From: Verrucomicrobiia bacterium
Lineage (GTDB): Bacteria; Verrucomicrobiota; Verrucomicrobiia; Opitutales; Opitutaceae
Assembly (NCBI GenBank): GCA_011525695.1
Contig: WYBX01000112.1
Span: 124,001-188,000, forward strand
Reading direction: 5' to 3'
DNA: 64,000 bases
Below the pieces are notes generated by a model, which did no database searches, was not told where the DNA came from, and saw only the letters and a program-made list of their open reading frames with translations. Shown in pieces: positions 9,802 through 19,479 of this stretch (positions are counted from its first letter, which is position 1; every line of letters begins with the position of its first letter). Made by a program: the position numbers and the translations under genes.

Positions 9802-10404
9802 ATGACTCCTGTTCTCATCGTGCTCGGCATCCTGTTCGCGCTCGTGGTCATCCTCGGCCTCTGGGGCGTCGGCATCTACAACCGGCTGGTCGATCTGCGC
9901 AACCGGTTCAAGAACGCGTTCTCCCAAATCGACGTCCAGCTCAAGCGGCGCTACGACCTCATTCCCAACCTGGTCGAGACCGCCAAGGGCTACCTCAAGC
10001 ACGAGCGCGAAACGCTCGAGGCCGTGATCAAGGCCCGCAACATCGCACTCGCCGCCTCGCAGTCCGCCGCCGCCAATCCCGCCGACGCCGGCGCCATAAA
10101 GGGCCTGATGTCCGCGGAGGCCGGCCTGGGCGGCGCGCTCTCCCGGCTGATGGTCGTGGCCGAGCAATACCCCGATCTGAAGGCGAACCAGAACATGATG
10201 CAGCTCACCGAGGAGCTGACCTCGACCGAGAACAAGATCGCCTTCGCCCGGCAGGCCTACAACGACAGCGTCATGGTCTACAACACCTCGCGCGAGACGT
10301 TCCCCAACGTGATCTTCGCGGGCATGTTCAACTTCCAGCCCGCCGAGCTGTTCCAGATCGAGGACACCGCCGAGCGCACCGCCCCCAAGGTCAGCTTCAC
10401 GTGA
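9802..10404 (+). CDS. lemA: LemA family protein
   Basis: 200 residues starting MTPVLIVLGILFALVVIL, with a single N-terminal membrane helix (about 3-26). The LemA core follows, with YNRLVDLRNRFKNAFSQID, RRYDLIPNLVETAKGY and the C-terminal segment YNTSRETFPNVIFAGMFNF. LemA proteins have an alpha-helical bundle of unclear function and are often encoded beside membrane metalloproteases; here an M48 peptidase gene follows. The two are separated by a 378-bp repeat-filled gap. Confidence 0.95.
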   Translation: MTPVLIVLGILFALVVILGLWGVGIYNRLVDLRNRFKNAFSQIDVQLKRRYDLIPNLVETAKGYLKHERETLEAVIKARNIALAASQSAAANPADAGAIKGLMSAEAGLGGALSRLMVVAEQYPDLKANQNMMQLTEELTSTENKIAFARQAYNDSVMVYNTSRETFPNVIFAGMFNFQPAELFQIEDTAERTAPKVSFT

Positions 10405-10414
10405 TGACCGGAAA

Positions 10415-10771
10415 GTAGCGGGTAGCGAGTAGCGAGCAGCGAGCATTCAATCGGACGACATCCACGGCTCCGGCCACTTCTCTACTACTCACTACACCGG
10501 AGAATTCACATTCCGCCATGCACCGTCACCACACCCTGCAGGCATCCGGAAAATAGTAGCGGCGGTTTTCAACCGGCGGGCGCCAGTCGGAGACTGGCGC
10601 TACGTGGTCGAAGCTGCTTCCGAACGCGTGAATTATCCCCTACCCGCTACTCGCTACTGATTCAGCCTACCGCTACCCGCTACTCGCTACTCGCTACTCG
10701 CTACCCGCTACTGATTTCAGCCTACTCGCTACTCGCTACCCGCTACTCGCTACTGATCCTACTCGCTACTG
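10415..10771. repeat. Heptamer repeat region between lemA and the M48 gene
   Basis: Imperfect tandem copies of GTAGCGA/GTAGCGG occur at about 10415-10446. The reverse-complement series (GCTACTC/GCTACCC units, interrupted by TGATTCAGCC-like spacers) fills about 10640-10771. The 378-bp gap 10405-10782 contains no gene. A small GTAG-type palindrome pair lies in its middle at 10556-10602. Confidence 0.8.
10556..10602. repeat. Compact GTAG-type REP pair
   Basis: A GTAG tetramer at 10556-10559 precedes an imperfect palindrome on the plus strand. An opposing copy follows on the minus strand: a 9-bp perfect stem (10579-10587 with 10591-10599) with its CTAC end at 10599-10602. This is the REP layout of a tetranucleotide plus a palindrome, in an inverted pair of 47 bp. 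Confidence 0.6.
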
Positions 10772-10782
10772 AATATCCCCCG

Positions 10783-12825
10783 ATGGATTTCTTCGAAGCC
10801 CAGGCCCGCGCGAAGAAGCGTTCCTCCCGACTGATCTGGCTGTTCATCTTCGCCGTGCTCGGCACGATCGTCGCGAGCTATGGCGCCGCCTGGCTGATCG
10901 CCGGCCAGGTCGGCGACTACCAGGTCGACTCCGACCGCGCTGGCTTCCATTACCGGACGGCTTCGGCCGGGCCCCGACCAGCCTGGGATCCCCGGCTCTT
11001 CGCCGGCGTCTCGCTCGCCACCCTCGGCGTCGTCGGGATCGCCGCGCTCGTCAAATGGACGCAGTTCTCCCGCGGCGGTGCCGCCGTGGCGGAGAGCGTC
11101 GGCGCACGTCACGTCGCTCCGAATACGACCGATCTCGCGGAACGCCGGCTGCTCAATGTCGTCGAGGAGATGGCCATCGCCTCGGGCGTCCCCGTTCCGG
11201 CCGTCTATGTCCTGGACGAGGAGCCCGCGATCAACGCCTTCGCCGCCGGGCTCACGACGAGCGACGCCGTCGTCGCCGTGACCCGCGGCACTTTGGAGAA
11301 ACTCAGCCGCGACGAACTCCAGGGCGTCGTCGGCCATGAGTTCAGCCATGTGCTGAACGGCGACATGCGGCTCAACGTCCGGCTCTCGGCGCTGATCTTC
11401 GGGATCCTGGTGCTCGGGCTCGCCGGCCGCGGGATTCTCATGGGGCTCCGCCACACCCGGCGGCCCCGCGGCAAGAACGCGGGCGGCGCGATCGCCTTCC
11501 TCCTGGCCATCGGGGTCGCGCTGCTGCTCATCGGCTACATCGGCTACTTCTTCGGCCGGATCATCCAGGCGGCCGTGTCCCGCCAGCGCGAATACCTGGC
11601 CGACGCCTCGGCCGTCCAGTTCACGCGCAACCCCGCCGGAATTGCCGGCGCGCTGAAGAAGATCGGCGGCTACGCGCTCGGCTCGCGCATCATCCGGACG
11701 AAGAGCGAAACGCTCGGCCACTTCTTCTTCGCCCAGGGGTTCCGCGCCTCGTTCGGCGGGCTCTGGGCCACCCACCCGCCGCTCGAGGAGCGGATCCGCG
11801 CGATCGAGCCCGGGTTCGACGGAAAAATGTTCGAGCCGCCCCAGGTGGTCGACGTCACCCGCGAGAGTTTCCAGACCGCCGGCTTTGGCGGCGGCCAGCG
11901 CTTCTCCCCCGACGAGGCCGCCCGCCGGGCGTTTGCAGTCCCGGCGGCCGTGCCGCCAGTCCCGCCTCCGCCGCCGCGGATTCCCTTTGCCCCGGGAGCC
12001 GTCATCGCGGCGATCGGAAGTCTCTCCGCCGAACAGATCGATCGGGCAAAGCATCTGCTGGAGCAGATTCCAGTCGCATTGCGGGATGCCGTCCGTGATC
12101 CGGCCGGCGCCCCGATCGTCGTGTTCGGGCTCCTGCTGGATGCCGATCCCGGGATCCGCGCGCGGCAGCGCCAGCTCGTGTCGGCCCGGGCCGGCGCGGC
12201 GGCACTGGCCGCGCTCGAGCAATTGGAGCCGTCGCTCCGCGCCCTCGAAGCCGGGCAGAGGCTGCCGCTGCTCCAGCTCGCGCTCCCGGCGCTGCGCGGA
12301 ATCCAGCCAGGGGAACTCGGGATTTTCTTGGAAACCCTCGACGAACTCGTGCACGCCGATGCCCAGGTTTCCACGTTCGAATTCGCGCTGCAGAAACTGC
12401 TGGTGCATACCCTTGCGCTGGGACGCGACCCCGGCCGGGCGATCGCGAGCCTCCACTCCTTCGCGGCCGTCGTGCCCGAGATCTCGCTCGTGCTGTCGGC
12501 GCTCGCGAAGGCGGCCACTCAGAATGCCGACTCGGCGGTCCGGGCGTTCGCGATTGGCGCGAGCCAGTTGAAGCTGATTCAGGAGCGGCTGGCGTATCGG
12601 GCCGAGGTCGATTTCGTGGCGCTCGATGCCGCGCTGGCGAAGCTGGCAACCGCCAGTTTCCCGATCAAACAGCGCACACTGACGGCCGCCGCGCATGTCG
12701 TCAGCGCCGACGGCCAGGTGCTCGTGACCGAATATGAGCTCCTCCGGGCGGTGTCCGCGGCGCTGGACTGCCCGATGCCGCCCGTTGCCGTGAGTCGAGT
12801 CTTACCGCGAACGGACGCCAGGTGA
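10783..12825 (+). CDS. M48 family membrane metallopeptidase with C-terminal extension
   Basis: 680 residues. Membrane helices lie at about 17-40 and 74-93, and two more after the catalytic site (about 198-218 and 233-260). The zinc motif HEFSH is at 185-189, and the third ligand is expected in RQREYLADASA. This is the HtpX-like arrangement of inner-membrane quality-control proteases. Beyond the usual end (about residue 350) there is a Pro-rich linker and about 280 residues of helical sequence. That extension ends in a segment resembling a TerB-like domain (AAAHVVSADGQVLVTEYELL). Pairing with lemA is common. No clear ribosome binding site is seen. Confidence 0.9.
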   Translation: MDFFEAQARAKKRSSRLIWLFIFAVLGTIVASYGAAWLIAGQVGDYQVDSDRAGFHYRTASAGPRPAWDPRLFAGVSLATLGVVGIAALVKWTQFSRGGAAVAESVGARHVAPNTTDLAERRLLNVVEEMAIASGVPVPAVYVLDEEPAINAFAAGLTTSDAVVAVTRGTLEKLSRDELQGVVGHEFSHVLNGDMRLNVRLSALIFGILVLGLAGRGILMGLRHTRRPRGKNAGGAIAFLLAIGVALLLIGYIGYFFGRIIQAAVSRQREYLADASAVQFTRNPAGIAGALKKIGGYALGSRIIRTKSETLGHFFFAQGFRASFGGLWATHPPLEERIRAIEPGFDGKMFEPPQVVDVTRESFQTAGFGGGQRFSPDEAARRAFAVPAAVPPVPPPPPRIPFAPGAVIAAIGSLSAEQIDRAKHLLEQIPVALRDAVRDPAGAPIVVFGLLLDADPGIRARQRQLVSARAGAAALAALEQLEPSLRALEAGQRLPLLQLALPALRGIQPGELGIFLETLDELVHADAQVSTFEFALQKLLVHTLALGRDPGRAIASLHSFAAVVPEISLVLSALAKAATQNADSAVRAFAIGASQLKLIQERLAYRAEVDFVALDAALAKLATASFPIKQRTLTAAAHVVSADGQVLVTEYELLRAVSAALDCPMPPVAVSRVLPRTDAR

Positions 12826-12951
12826 GGCCAACCGCGAAGAAATGCGGAGATTCGCGAAGAGTTCCGGAGTCGGGCGAAGGCATCTGACCGCGACCTGATC
12901 GCGCCCTCGGGTCGGCCCACTTGAGCGGAGAAATGCGCAAGCCAGCCGGAC

Positions 12952-14624
12952 TCAGTCCGCTTTCCTGCCTTTCTTCATTTTCCCCGGCTGCGGCTGCCCG
13001 TTGTCGACGGTCGTGAACGGCGGCCGCTCGAAGGTCATCCGATCACCGGTCACACGCGGGTCCCTGGCATCGGTCAACTGCTGCATCAGTTGCGCCGAAA
13101 GCTCGCCCTTCACCCGGGTGTAGGCCGGATCGGCGGCAACGTTCTTGATTTGATCGGGATCCTTGCGGAGGTCGTAGAGTTCCTCGGCCGGACGTTTGCC
13201 GAAGGCATGCTCATAAGCCCAGCGCCATTGGGGGTCCGCGCGATGCGCAATCAGCCAGGCTTTGGTCGGACTCGCATCCATGTCGGCAAAGCCGATCCGC
13301 GTGTCTTCCTGCAGCGCGCCGCTCGTGAAGGATTCCGGTTTGAGCGCGGCCTGCGCATCGCCCATGGGCATCCGGTCCGGCATGAAGTTGCGGATGTAGA
13401 CAAAGTCCTTCGTGCGCAGCGCACGCATCGGATAAGGCAGGTTTCCCTCGCGGGCGACGTCCACGTGCCGTTCGCGGCCAGTGACCACCCACGTGCGGTT
13501 TGCCTCGATCTGGCCGCTGCGACCGGACGTCAGCAACGGAAGGATCGATCGGCCGTACAACCCGCCGGGTGGTTTCACCCCGCCGATTTCCATGAACGTC
13601 GGAGCGAGATCGGGCAGGCAGACGAAGTCATCAACGACCCGTCCGCCCCTGCCACCGGGCACCCGTGCGAAGAGCGACACCGCCGTCCCATGGTCGTAGA
13701 GATTGCACTTGCCCGAGGGTACGCCCGGCATGCCGTGGTCGCCGCTCACAATGATGAGCGTGCGATCGAGTTCGCCAGCGGCCTCCAGGCGATCGCGCAC
13801 GACGCCGAGGTAAGCATCAACGGCCTGCACTTCGCCCAAGTAATCCGCGACATCCTCGCGCACCTCGGGGACGTCAGGCAGGAAGGCCGGCATCCGGCCC
13901 TTCAGCTGATCGGGCTCAATGCCCCAGAGCGCCTTGCCCGATCCTTTGATCCATTTTCGGTGGGTATTGGTGACTCCGAGGAAATAATGCCACGGCTCGC
14001 CCGGCTTCCGTGCGGCCAGGAAGTCGTCGAAGTTGCCGCGGATCTGCCCGAGGATTTCATCGCGCGCCGCCGCGACGCTCATGCCGCGGGCGACGCGGGC
14101 GGTGGCCTCTTCGGAGAAATTGTTCGGGGCGTTGCCAGCGCGTTGAAAGGCGTAACGCTGGCCCCCGAAGGGCGCATCGACCGGCGTCCCGGGGCTCCAG
14201 ACCTTGTAGCTCTTGCCGATGTGGTAGCCGGCATCGCGCAGCATCAGCGGGTACGATGGAATCGAGTCGTCCCAAACCGCGCCACGGAGAATGGCGCCGC
14301 GCCCGGTGTTGAAGAAATACCGGCCGGAGAGCAAAGAGCTGCGGCAAGGCGTGCAGACGGAGCGTTCACAAACGCGTTCCGGAAGACCACCCCCTCGCGC
14401 GCCAGCCGATCGAAGTGGGGGGTCCTTACCGCGTCGTTGATCGATGGCCGGCCATCGACCTTCGCGTAGGCGCCGGCGTACCGGCCCATGTCATCGGCGA
14501 AGAGGAAAAGGATGTTCCAGCGCGGTGCGTTGGCATCGGCCGCGGCCTCGAGGCGGGCGGCAATGACAAGTGCGAGGGTGAGGATGCTCGTAAAGCGGGG
14601 CAACGGCTGATGTCGCGTCATCAT
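12952..14624 (-). pseudogene. Sulfatase, frameshifted at the catalytic cysteine
   Basis: The N-terminal part (from MMTRHQPLPRF at 14624) has a signal peptide and the sulfatase metal motif NILFLFADDMG. It reads in one frame to about 14357. The rest continues in another frame with CTPCRSSLLSGRY, the C-x-P-x-R site whose cysteine becomes formylglycine. It then runs through SGDHGMPG to a stop at 12952. One missing base at 14353-14357 would restore a normal sulfatase of about 557 residues hydrolysing sulfate esters, as in polysaccharide degraders. The gene is either truly broken or the base is a sequencing error; both halves otherwise look intact. It is convergent with the M48 gene. Confidence 0.85.
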
Positions 14625-14729
14625 GAAGGAGGATAGGAAACGAGCGGCCTTACACGAGCATGCACCGCAGGAATTGCTTGGAGCGGGTCGCTGGACCGCC
14701 AGACTCGTCGTTCCATATCGCCCTTCACC

Positions 14730-15257
<528 letters not shown>

Positions 15258-15352
15258 TCGTCGGCTCCCCTCCAGCAAGCGCACGCGGCCGCTTAAGCAA
15301 TGACCCGCCGGATTTCGTCCTCCAGCAAGCTAACGCCGCCGCTTTGGCCCGA

Positions 15353-15390
15353 AACCACTCATGTACCACGATCGTGTTATATGAGTGGTT
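15353..15390. repeat. 38-bp palindrome, copy 1
   Basis: A near-perfect palindrome with outer arms AACCACTCAT and ATGAGTGGTT and core CACGATCGTG. Seventeen of 19 pairs are Watson-Crick, one is G-T and one is a mismatch. It lies in the gene-free stretch 15258-15688, 97 bp before a second copy. It could be a bidirectional terminator, a protein-binding site or a REP-like element; it has no adjoining T-run. Confidence 0.75.
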
Positions 15391-15449
15391 TTCCCGAGTC
15401 TCACGCCAGACCGGTTTACGCCGGCCGCAGGTCAGGTTCCGGGTGACCG

Positions 15450-15487
15450 AACCACTCATGTGCCATGATCGTGGCATATGAGTGGTT
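15450..15487. repeat. 38-bp palindrome, copy 2
   Basis: It has the same outer arms as copy 1 but different inner bases (TGCCATGATCGTGGCA). All 19 positions pair if two G-T wobbles are allowed. Bases 15391-15449 between the copies hold nothing recognisable. Confidence 0.75.
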
Positions 15488-15688
15488 ATTCCCGGCCTGA
15501 CGACCGGCCAGGGGGAACACCGGCCCAACCCGGGCCCCAACTCGGAGACCTGCCATCCCGCAACCACACCGGGGATTCTCCCATCCCCACAATCGCACCG
15601 CGATTGGGGAACGCGGCCCTGAGCACTCGGTCTGTCGCGAACAGCCGGGGGCATGGAGCCTCCGTTTCATAACAAGGGAGGAATTAAC

Positions 15689-15904
15689 ATGCTGAAATGG
15701 GCACTCATCTCCGCCATCATCGCCATCATTGCCGCGGCCTTGGGATTTTCGGGCATCGCCGGAGCTGCCGCCGGCATCGCGCAGTTCCTGTTTTATGCGT
15801 TCCTGGTGATCTTTATCATCACGCTCATCGCCGGAATCGTGGCTGGACGGAAGCTCAAGTCGACTGTGGGCGGGAATGATCCCGCGGGCGATCGGCACAG
15901 GTAG
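15689..15904 (+). CDS. DUF1328 (UPF0391) small membrane protein
   Basis: 71 residues with two hydrophobic segments: MLKWALISAIIAIIAAALGF, then GIAQFLFYAFLVIFIITLIAGIV after a GIAGAAAG turn. This matches the DUF1328/YtjA family of tiny membrane proteins of unknown, possibly stress-related, role. The start is set by a strong AAGGGAGG site 7 bases upstream. The gene stands alone, with palindromes upstream and a REP pair downstream. Confidence 0.9.
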   Translation: MLKWALISAIIAIIAAALGFSGIAGAAAGIAQFLFYAFLVIFIITLIAGIVAGRKLKSTVGGNDPAGDRHR

Positions 15905-15962
15905 GATTGCTGCTTCGGCCCGTGCCGGACGGACGCAGCAAGACTGTTCCTGCATCGGATTT

Positions 15963-16062
15963 CGCCGGTCGGAGACGCGGCGCTACGGCGGGCCGGCCCT
16001 CGGGTGGGTTCGGAGTGCATTGGCGCGTGGCCGCCTGGGGTAGCGCCGGTTTCCAACCGGCG
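15963..16062. repeat. GTAG-type REP pair, copy A
   Basis: A minus-strand unit (15963-15986, its GTAG read as CTAC at 15983-15986) and a plus-strand unit (GTAG at 16040-16043, palindrome to 16062) flank a 53-bp centre. The same roughly 150-bp sequence recurs inverted at 23575-23730. The gap 15905-16151 contains nothing else I can identify. Confidence 0.75.
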
Positions 16063-16151
16063 AAAAGGCGTTCCGAATCGCATTTTCAGCAAGATGCGCA
16101 GCCGGGTTCGGCGAGAGGCCGCTGCCACTGGCGGTGATGGCACGGCTGCTA

Positions 16152-18980
16152 CTACGACCCTGCCACCGCTACCGCTCCGCCGGCACGCGGGACCTTTGGT
16201 GGCGTTGCCAGCGGCAACTCCAGCCAGAAACGGCTGCCGGACACGCCGTCGGATTCCACGCCGACCGAGCCATTCATCCGCTCCACCGCCTTGCGGACGA
16301 TGGCGAGCCCAATCCCCGTGCCCTCGTATCGGATACCCTGATGCACCCGCTCGAACATCGCGAAGAGCCGGGAGTGCTGCTCGGGCGGGATCCCGATTCC
16401 GTTGTCCTGGAACGAGAGCCGGGCGCGGTCGCCCCGGATTTCCGCCGACACCCGGACGTGCGGATGCACCCCCGGCGCCACAAACTTCACTGCGTTCGTC
16501 AACAGGTTCGACACCACCTGCAGCAGCGAGGGTTCGTGCCCAATCACCACCGGCAGGTCACCTGCAATCTCGATCGTGGCCCGCTCGGGCCGCAGCTCCG
16601 GATACTGCTGCACAACCTCGCTGATCAGCTTGTGCGGCGCGACCGGCTCGAATGACAGCTCGCGCCGGCTGATGCGCGTATAAGTGAGCAGGTCCCGGAT
16701 CAGCCGATCCATCCGGGCGCTGTTGCGCAGGATCCGGGTCAGCATCTCCTTTGCCTCCTCGTCCAACCGCGCACCGTGATCCTCCAGCATCGCCTCGGAG
16801 TACCCCCGCATCGCCCTGACCGGCGCACGGAGATCGTGCGAGACGCTGTAGGAAAACTCCTCCATCTGCGCCACCGCCTGACGCAACGAGGCCGTGCGCT
16901 CCTGCACCAGGGTCTCGAGTTCGGCGGCGGTGCGACGTCGCTCGATCGCAAACACCACCTGGCTCGCCATGGCCTCCGCCGGCCGGAAATCAGCCGCCGC
17001 AAACCGACCGGGCCGATCGAAGAACAGCATGAACTGCCCCCGCAGCCGCTGCTGGTAGATTAGCGGCACGAAGGCGAGCGCCTGGATGTTTTCGTTCTCG
17101 ATCGCCTCGCGAATCGCCGGCGTGAGATGCGCCTGCGCGACATCGTCGATCCAGAGCGGCTCGGGTTCCTGATTCGATTCCGTCCACGGCGAATGACCTT
17201 CCAATGCGGCGCGAAACTCCGCGGACAGCCCGCGCCAAGCCCGAAAACGCATCACTCCGGCATCATCCAGCAGCAATACCGCCGCCCGCGACAGCTCCTG
17301 GCTGCGGCACAGCGCGGTGAGCGCCGCCTCGTAAATCTCCGGCAGCGCCTCCGCCCGATTCACGGTCGCCACCAATTCGAAGAGGCTGTGCTGCTGCGCC
17401 GCTGCGCGCTGGCGCTGCGTGATGTCGCGCGCAATCTTGGAAACGCCGACGACATTGCCGGCCTGATCCCAAAGCGGCGAGACGGTCAGTGAAACGGATA
17501 CCGCCCGGCCATCCTTGCGCACGCGCACGGTTTCAAAGTCCGCAATCCGCACGCCGAGCCGGATTTGCTCCAGGATATAGTCTTCCTCGCCATGCCGCTC
17601 GGGCGGCAACAGCCGCAGAATCGACCGCCCGATCATCTCCTGGCCCCGATAACCAAAGATTCGCTCCGCACTCTCGTTCCAGCTGGTGATGACACCGCTG
17701 AGGTCCATGCTGAGGATCGCGTCGCTCGATGACTGCACGATCGCAGCAAGCCGTCGCGCGGCTTGATCCAACTCCCGCAGTTTCACCAGTTCGGCCTGCA
17801 GGGCCTTCGTCAGCTTTTCATTCTCCCGCTCGCGTTCGTGCAGCCGCCGTGCCGTCGTGAGCATCGTCTGCGCCACGAAATTGGTCTCCGCCAGCTCGCT
17901 CGACCGTTCGACCGGAACGCCGCCGCGGCCAATGGTGAGCGTGTCGGCGACGAGCCCCTCGACCCCGCGGACCAGCGCGCGTCCAATCCAAATCGCCATC
18001 AGCACGGCTATGGTCAGCAGCAGCGCCGAGCCCGCTCCGCCGACCATCGCCATCCGCCGAACGCTCGCGTGCAGCTCGGCCAGCGGCGCCCCCATGGCAA
18101 CGCTCCATCCGGATGCCGATGCCCGGCTGAAGGCGGCCAGCACATGCAGGCCTTCCAGGGTCACGCTTTCCTGCACGCCCTCGGTCCGGTTGGCGGTCGC
18201 CGCGACAATGTCCGGCGTCGCCTGCCCCCCGACCATCCGCGCTCCCGAAGGATGACGAGCAACGATGGTCCCGGAACGATCGAGGATTGTCGTGACCATT
18301 CCGGGTGCGACCCGCGCCAGATCGAGTTTTTCCGCCAGCGCCTCCGGCGTCATCATCAGATGCAGGATGTAGCGGGGCGACCCGGCCAGGAAGACTGGTT
18401 CCGAGACCTGGATCACCGGCCCGCTATCCAGAGGCGAGAAACCAAGATCCGACACGAATGGGTCGCCGCGAGTCACGGTCGCAACGAGGTCGGGGCTCAA
18501 TGACATCCGCGGCAGCGGTGTCCCCCCGGAAAGCCGGGTGTTCACGAGCTGCTGTCCGTCCAGGGTGCTCAGCACGATCCAGCGCTGATCCCCGCTGGCC
18601 AGCAGCCTGGCGCTGGCGGCAAAGCCCTCCAGATCGCCGGTCTGTAGGCTTCGCGCCACGGCCAGCCCCTCGAGATAGACTTCGCTACGGCCAATCTGCT
18701 GATCGACCAGTGAGGCGATCGCGCGGGTGTTGGCGAGCAGGTGCCGTGCAACCGAATCCCGCTCTTCGCGCACCCCGTGTGAAATCAGCAGGATCACCAG
18801 CACGGCGGCCGGTCCGCCAATCGCCAGCACCATGAGCGCGAGCCGGCCGCGGACGGAATTCCGCAGGAAGTCGACGATCGAATGGAGGCTCTTCTCAAGA
18901 CGCGTCGGCACTCGAGGCTCGTGAGATTGCACCTGCCAGAGCGTGCCGTTCCGCGTCGGGCGTACAATCGAAAGGCGCAT
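16152..18980 (-). CDS. Membrane sensor histidine kinase (PAS-GAF-HisKA)
   Basis: About 942 residues from MRLSIVRPTR; a start 29 codons upstream (19067) cannot be excluded. A membrane helix (about 44-69), a large periplasmic sensor region and a second helix (about 316-340) come first. Then follow a PAS domain with PAC tail (AILSMDLSGVITSWNESAERIFGY), a GAF domain and the HisKA motif SYSVSHDLRAP, whose phospho-acceptor is His715. A HATPase domain ends the protein, with DNGIGIPPEQ and GTGIGLAIV. The layout is phytochrome-kinase-like. No response regulator lies beside it, so its partner and signal are unknown. Confidence 0.92.
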   Translation of the reverse strand: MRLSIVRPTRNGTLWQVQSHEPRVPTRLEKSLHSIVDFLRNSVRGRLALMVLAIGGPAAVLVILLISHGVREERDSVARHLLANTRAIASLVDQQIGRSEVYLEGLAVARSLQTGDLEGFAASARLLASGDQRWIVLSTLDGQQLVNTRLSGGTPLPRMSLSPDLVATVTRGDPFVSDLGFSPLDSGPVIQVSEPVFLAGSPRYILHLMMTPEALAEKLDLARVAPGMVTTILDRSGTIVARHPSGARMVGGQATPDIVAATANRTEGVQESVTLEGLHVLAAFSRASASGWSVAMGAPLAELHASVRRMAMVGGAGSALLLTIAVLMAIWIGRALVRGVEGLVADTLTIGRGGVPVERSSELAETNFVAQTMLTTARRLHERERENEKLTKALQAELVKLRELDQAARRLAAIVQSSSDAILSMDLSGVITSWNESAERIFGYRGQEMIGRSILRLLPPERHGEEDYILEQIRLGVRIADFETVRVRKDGRAVSVSLTVSPLWDQAGNVVGVSKIARDITQRQRAAAQQHSLFELVATVNRAEALPEIYEAALTALCRSQELSRAAVLLLDDAGVMRFRAWRGLSAEFRAALEGHSPWTESNQEPEPLWIDDVAQAHLTPAIREAIENENIQALAFVPLIYQQRLRGQFMLFFDRPGRFAAADFRPAEAMASQVVFAIERRRTAAELETLVQERTASLRQAVAQMEEFSYSVSHDLRAPVRAMRGYSEAMLEDHGARLDEEAKEMLTRILRNSARMDRLIRDLLTYTRISRRELSFEPVAPHKLISEVVQQYPELRPERATIEIAGDLPVVIGHEPSLLQVVSNLLTNAVKFVAPGVHPHVRVSAEIRGDRARLSFQDNGIGIPPEQHSRLFAMFERVHQGIRYEGTGIGLAIVRKAVERMNGSVGVESDGVSGSRFWLELPLATPPKVPRAGGAVAVAGS

Positions 18981-19213
18981 GGGAGAAATTCCGATTGTGG
19001 GGCAGGACGAACCATGATCCGGAGCCCCCGATTGCTCCCCGGGCTGTGGGATGAGGAATCGAGCCACGTGGCCGAACTCCCCTGTCCTGACGGCAGGACG
19101 GTTAAATTGGGCCCCGCATGTGCCCGATCCACGACCATTTTCCGAATGAAACCGCGGCCCGGACTCGCCCCGGAACCCGGGGAACGGCCCGGAAGGTATC
19201 GGGTCGGTCGTTT

Positions 19214-19448
19214 TCCCTCCATGAAATGGCCTTCGAATCTTGGAATCGGAATGGGATTCATGGAGGGCCGTGCTCCGTCACGGCCACAGAGAACGGTCAG
19301 CGGCGTAGAATGATCCTCCCATCGGTTTTGTGGACGACACGGAGGTCGTCCCTCCATGAAATGGCCTTCGAATCTTGGAATCGGAATGGGATTCATGGAG
19401 GGCCGTGCTCCGTCACGGCCACAGAGAACGGTCAGCGGCGCAGAATGA
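19214..19448 (+). repeat. Two direct 100-bp copies, 135 bp apart
   Basis: Bases 19214-19313 recur at 19349-19448 with a single difference (T at 19306, C at 19441). Each copy contains one GGAG-type REP unit (19262-19285 and 19397-19420). The gene-free stretch 18981-19479 is largely explained by these. Confidence 0.9.
19262..19355. repeat. GGAG-type REP pair (94 bp), copy 1
   Basis: The plus-strand unit at 19262-19285 is GGAG, then stem GGCCGTG, loop CTCCGT, stem CACGGCC. The opposing minus-strand unit at 19332-19355 has stems GGACGAC/GTCGTCC and the same loop sequence. GGAG ends face outward, the layout called a REPIN. Confidence 0.85.
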
Positions 19449-19479
19449 CTTTCCGGTAAACCATCAATCCATCACTCCA

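Noticed and set aside
6979..10446. 1155-residue version of the TPR protein
   Set aside because: Its first 255 residues are antisense to lemA and have shadow composition; the GTG at 9681 gives a proper signal peptide.
10415..10771. Possible CRISPR array
   Set aside because: The units are 7 bp with no unique spacers and no cas genes; they are simple heptamer repeats.
10759..12696. 645-residue open frame on the minus strand opposite the M48 protease gene
   Set aside because: Its composition is Arg/Gly/Asp-rich without any domain, and it mirrors the codon pattern of the clear protease gene on the other strand.
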